DNA of 41,260 nt from a virus. The stretch spans positions 1-41,260 of IMG/VR virus record IMGVR_UViG_3300020187_003404, one strand, 5' to 3'. This document shows, one piece after another, positions 37,617-41,260 of this stretch. Position 1 is the first letter of the stretch, and every line of letters starts with the position of its first letter. Both the position numbers and the translations under genes were made by a program. Under the pieces are notes generated by a model. That model was not told the DNA's origin, did not search any database, and saw nothing but the letters and a program-made list of their open reading frames with translations.

Positions 37617-39881
37617 ATGAATATGAATATTGTAAAGAGAAACGGTGATTCCGTCCCGTATGACGTCGAAAAGATTCATAAAGTCGTAAACTGGGCAGTT
37701 GAAGATATAAAAGGAGTGACCGCTTCTGATATTGAAATTAACTCTAAACTTCAAATGATTGAAGGTATAACGACTGATGAAATTCATAACGTATTAATTG
37801 AGTCTGCTGTTAATTTAATTACTTTAAATGCACCTAACTATCAGTACGTTGCTTCCCGCTTATTATCCTACCAGCTACGTAAAGATGTATGGGGAGGTAA
37901 GAATCCTCCTAAGCTATTAGATTTTATTAATAAGAATGTCCATGAAAATGACGTATACGATGAAGACATCTTAATGCTATATACAGACAAAGAGATTAAT
38001 AAGCTAGATGAATATATTGATCATGATCGTGACAACCTCTTTACATATGCAGGTATACGTCAATTATGTGATAAATATCTGATTCAAGATAGATCTAATA
38101 CTAAAATTTTCGAGACTCCTCAATTTGCTTATATGATCATCGCGATGGTATGTTTCGGTCAATATACTGGATCAGCTCGCGTACAGTATGTAAAGAAAGC
38201 ATATGATTATTTCTCTAAGTTTAAGATTAATCTACCAACACCATTAATGGCAGGTGTACGTAGTAAGATTAGACAATACGCATCTTGCTGCTTAATCGAT
38301 ATCGATGATACATTACCATCTATCTTCTCATCATCTACTGCAGCAGGTTATGCAACTGGTTCTCGATATGGTATTGGGTTGAATATTGGTCGTATTCGCC
38401 CTATTAACTCACCAATTCGTAACGGTGAAGTTATGCATACAGGAGTTATTCCATTCTTAAAGTTAATGGAATCTACAGTTAAGTCATGTCATCAGAATGG
38501 TATTAGAGGTGGTTCTGCTACTGTTAACTTTCCTTTCTGGCATTATGAGGTAGAAGATATGCTTGTACTTAAGAATAATTCCGGTACAGATGATAACCGT
38601 GTGCGTAAGTTAGATTATTGTATTCAATTCAGCGAGCTCTTTTATAAGAGATTCTTAAAGAATGAAAATATTACATTGTTTTCACCTTATGAAGCTAAAG
38701 ATCTTTATGATGCATTTGGTCATGAGAATTTTGACGAGCTTTATGAGCAGTATGAGCGTAAGACGAGTCTTAAATTTAAGAAGACTATTAAAGCTAGAGA
38801 AATGATGTCTCTTTTTGTTAAAGAGCGCGTCGAAACTGGTCGTATATACTTCATGAATATCGATCATTGTAATCAACGTTCTGCATGGAATGATGATATT
38901 AAGATGACTAATCTTTGTGTTGAAGTCTTACATCCTACCACTCCATTACAACATACTGATGATAAGGATGCTGAAATCGGTATTTGTATTTTATCTGCAA
39001 TTAATGTTTTAGAGATTCAATCTGATGCAGAGATGGAAAAGGTATGTGATATTATCGTACGTATCTTAGATCAATTAATTGATTATCAAGATTACTTCTT
39101 ACCTGCTGCTGAAAACTTTACTAAGAATAGAAGATCTTTAGGTATTGGTATTACAAACTTTGCAGCATATCTTGCAAAAGCTGGCGTTAAGTATACTGAT
39201 GATGAAGCTCCTAATGTAGCTGACGAGTTAATGGAAAAGGTACAATATTATCTTCTTAGTTCTTCATGCAATATTGCTAGTGAAAAAGGTAAATGCCCGA
39301 AATATCATAAGACTAAATACAGTCAAGGTTGGTTACCAATTGATACATATAAGAAGGAAATCGACGAATTTGTTACTCGTAAGAATTCAATGGACTGGGA
39401 AGGCTTAAGAGAGAGAATTAAAGAGCATGGCTTACGTCATAGTACTGTATCAGCTATCATGCCGTGCGAGAGCTCGTCGGTAATACAGTGCTCAACAAAT
39501 GGCATAGAACCTATTAGATCTTATATTACCTATAAGAAATCTAAAGCTCGTACATTACCAGTTATCGTACCTAATTATAGTTCTTTAAAAAATAAATATA
39601 CTCTAGCGTATGAAATGGAAGATAATGTCGGTCTTATTAAGATTGTTGGAGCATTACAGAAATGGGTAGATATGAGTATTAGTGCTAATATGTACTATAA
39701 TTACGAACATTATGAAAACGGAGCTCTACCTGATTCAAAGGTTATTAAAGAGATTCTTCTTGCTTATAAATTAGGCTGGAGAACGGGCTATTATAATAAT
39801 ACAGATGATGGTGATAAGCAAAGTTCTGGTGGAGAGGAACAATCGGATAATGGTTGTGAATCTGGAGCATGCGCATTATAA
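37617..39881 (+). CDS. nrdA: Ribonucleoside-diphosphate reductase, large subunit (class Ia)
   Basis: A 754-residue class Ia large subunit. The N-terminal ATP-cone segment is IVKRNGDSVPYDVEKIHKVV. Active-site cysteines are in RQYASCCLIDID, MTNLCVEVLHPT (N-L-C-x-E thiyl site) and EIGICILSAIN. The C-terminal swinging cysteine pair appears in the end GCESGACAL, which matches the E. coli type. It reduces NDPs to dNDPs together with NrdB. ATG 37617 and ATG 37623 are both possible; the second matches the usual start of the family. Sampled GC (35%) is higher than in the sugar islands. Confidence 0.95.
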   Translation: MNMNIVKRNGDSVPYDVEKIHKVVNWAVEDIKGVTASDIEINSKLQMIEGITTDEIHNVLIESAVNLITLNAPNYQYVASRLLSYQLRKDVWGGKNPPKLLDFINKNVHENDVYDEDILMLYTDKEINKLDEYIDHDRDNLFTYAGIRQLCDKYLIQDRSNTKIFETPQFAYMIIAMVCFGQYTGSARVQYVKKAYDYFSKFKINLPTPLMAGVRSKIRQYASCCLIDIDDTLPSIFSSSTAAGYATGSRYGIGLNIGRIRPINSPIRNGEVMHTGVIPFLKLMESTVKSCHQNGIRGGSATVNFPFWHYEVEDMLVLKNNSGTDDNRVRKLDYCIQFSELFYKRFLKNENITLFSPYEAKDLYDAFGHENFDELYEQYERKTSLKFKKTIKAREMMSLFVKERVETGRIYFMNIDHCNQRSAWNDDIKMTNLCVEVLHPTTPLQHTDDKDAEIGICILSAINVLEIQSDAEMEKVCDIIVRILDQLIDYQDYFLPAAENFTKNRRSLGIGITNFAAYLAKAGVKYTDDEAPNVADELMEKVQYYLLSSSCNIASEKGKCPKYHKTKYSQGWLPIDTYKKEIDEFVTRKNSMDWEGLRERIKEHGLRHSTVSAIMPCESSSVIQCSTNGIEPIRSYITYKKSKARTLPVIVPNYSSLKNKYTLAYEMEDNVGLIKIVGALQKWVDMSISANMYYNYEHYENGALPDSKVIKEILLAYKLGWRTGYYNNTDDGDKQSSGGEEQSDNGCESGACAL

Positions 39882-39897
39882 ATAAAGATATATAAAT

Positions 39898-40959
39898 ATG
39901 GAAACTGTACTAAATTTAAAGAATATTGACACAACAAAACAACCGATGTTTCTTGGAGAGGATCTAGCTCTTCAACGTTACGATAGGTTTAAATATCCGA
40001 AGTTCTTCGACCTATGGAGAAAGCAAGAAGAGTTTCACTGGCTACCAGAAGAAGTCTCTCTTACAAAGGATCGTAGTGATTATGAAAACCTAACAGATAC
40101 TGAAAAGTTTATTTTTAATAGTAATCTTAGATGGCAAACTATGACTGATAGTATGTTATCTAGAAGTATTCATAATATTAAAAATTATGTTTCTAATCCT
40201 GAGTTAGAAATCTGTATGACTACTTGGGCTAGATTTGAAACTATTCATAGCTATTCGTATACGTATACTTTGCAAAATATTACTAAAGATGCCACGGGAT
40301 TTTTTGATTCTATTCTAGAGGATAAGGAAATTGTTAAACGTGCCGCTGAAGCTAGTTCTGCATATAATCAATTACTTGGTGATGATTCAAGTGATATTAA
40401 GCAGAAGATCTTTAATGCTATCCTTTCTACTCAAATTACTGAAGGTTTATCATTCTATACATCATTTGCATGCTCGTTCTTCTTCGGTTATAGAGGTAAG
40501 ATGGAAGGTAATGCTAAGATTATCGGATTGATTGCTCGTGATGAAAATTTACATGCTGCAATTACTCAAAATATTATGAAGTATTGGAAGGAAGACAAGA
40601 GTGAAGGCTTCCAACAAATAATGAAAGATAATAAGCAGAAGATTTATGATATGTATGGCTTAGCTGCAGAGAACGAAAAGAAGTGGGGTGAATATTTATT
40701 CTCTCAAGGTTCACTATTAGGATTGAATGCTGAAATGCTTAGCGGTTATATTGAATGGTTAACTAATACAAGACTACGTTCTCTTGGTTACGATAAGATC
40801 TTTGATCAGCCTACTAACCCAATTGGTGGTTGGTTAAATAGCTTTTCAGATAGCTCTAAGGTTCAAGTAGCTCCGCAAGAGACTGAAATTAGCTCCTATA
40901 AAATCGGAGCTCGAGATACAGAGATTGGAGAAGAAGAGTTTAATGACTTTGATCTTTAA
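39898..40959 (+). CDS. nrdB: Ribonucleoside-diphosphate reductase, small subunit (class Ia)
   Basis: A 353-residue di-iron radical subunit. NLRWQTMTDSMLSRSIHNIK supplies the first Asp ligand; RFETIHSYSYTYTLQN has the E-x-x-H pair and the radical Tyr in the position of E. coli Tyr122; ARDENLHAAITQNIMKYW has the second E-x-x-H. FSQGSLLGLNAEMLSGYIEW and GYDKIF are further family positions. The C-terminal tail (EEEFNDFDL) would bind NrdA. It follows nrdA by 16 nt; two TATAAATA octamers in and before the gap (39877-39884, 39891-39898) are at the wrong distance to be late promoters for it. A strong terminator follows. Confidence 0.95.
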   Translation: METVLNLKNIDTTKQPMFLGEDLALQRYDRFKYPKFFDLWRKQEEFHWLPEEVSLTKDRSDYENLTDTEKFIFNSNLRWQTMTDSMLSRSIHNIKNYVSNPELEICMTTWARFETIHSYSYTYTLQNITKDATGFFDSILEDKEIVKRAAEASSAYNQLLGDDSSDIKQKIFNAILSTQITEGLSFYTSFACSFFFGYRGKMEGNAKIIGLIARDENLHAAITQNIMKYWKEDKSEGFQQIMKDNKQKIYDMYGLAAENEKKWGEYLFSQGSLLGLNAEMLSGYIEWLTNTRLRSLGYDKIFDQPTNPIGGWLNSFSDSSKVQVAPQETEISSYKIGARDTEIGEEEFNDFDL

Positions 40960-41008
40960 TGCTTACCTTCTGATTTAATATAAATAACTTCTAGCGTTTA
41001 TCTATAGT

Positions 41009-41047
41009 AGCGTAACCACCGGGTATTCAGTGGTTACGCTTTTTTTT
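41009..41047 (+). terminator. Strong intrinsic terminator after nrdB
   Basis: AGCGTAACCAC (41009-41019) and GTGGTTACGCT (41030-41040) form a perfect 11-bp stem with a 10-nt loop, followed by seven T. Confidence 0.9.
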
Positions 41048-41048
41048 C

Positions 41049-41260
<212 letters not shown>

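Noticed and set aside
39877-39898. Two TATAAATA octamers next to the nrdB start
   Set aside because: One overlaps the ATG itself and the other is 13 nt away, so neither fits the 5-nt late pattern; nrdB is most likely co-transcribed with nrdA.

Overview
The window looks like part of a large, AT-rich, T4-type tailed-phage (myovirus) genome, most likely marine. I see packed genes with few-base gaps, virion-type genes next to lysis genes, class Ia ribonucleotide reductase genes, phage co-chaperonin and chaperonin genes, and TAAATA-type late promoters. There are no tRNA or rRNA genes, no transposase, no CRISPR array, and no gene-free stretch above 300 bases. Both ends cut through genes. The exact host cannot be read from the sequence.

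Layout. 1-4262: virion/late genes (a nucleotidyltransferase-like protein cut by the left edge, a Cys-rich acidic protein, a basic protein, and three probable structural proteins). 4267-16860: a very AT-rich, all-plus island of 14 genes for glycan or nucleotide-sugar chemistry (two radical SAM/SPASM proteins, six GT-A glycosyltransferases, 2OG oxygenase, two SDR enzymes, two aminotransferases, PIG-L deacetylase, amidinotransferase, one unknown). 16900-24538: an Hc1-like protein, a retropepsin-like protein, folE, queD, queE, holin, Nudix hydrolase, RecB-type nuclease, deoxynucleoside-kinase-like protein and small late genes. 24567-31761: a second sugar island (six GT2-type or GT2-like proteins, methyltransferase, papain-like protein, HAD/nucleotidyltransferase fusion, GDPD-like protein). 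31788-41260: a DUF366 protein, clamp-loader-like protein, GroES-like protein, Rad3/DinG-like helicase, lytic protein, small genes, nrdA, nrdB and the start of groEL.

How it works together. FolE, QueD and QueE make 7-carboxy-7-deazaguanine (CDG) from GTP. No QueC is present here, but there is a DUF366 protein, a family I recall as the proposed CDG decarboxylase DpdL. The predicted outcome is a 7-deazaguanine-type modification of phage DNA, with the inserting enzyme DpdA outside the window. NrdA/NrdB, the kinase and the Nudix enzyme serve nucleotide supply.

The most striking regulatory pattern is that start codons sit at a fixed distance from promoter-like boxes. Early-type boxes read TTGANN, 16-17 nt, TATAAT, then 6-9 nt (usually 6) before ATG, and precede folE, queD, queE, DUF366, groEL, the kinase, the helicase and others. 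Late-type boxes (WWTAAATA) lie exactly 5 nt before ATG or GTG at eleven genes. Both would place transcription start on the start codon, so leaderless mRNAs are predicted. At three divergent gene pairs the late box of one gene lies inside the early promoter of the other. Several late genes also begin with a T4-like capsid-targeting peptide, suggesting proteins packaged inside the head.
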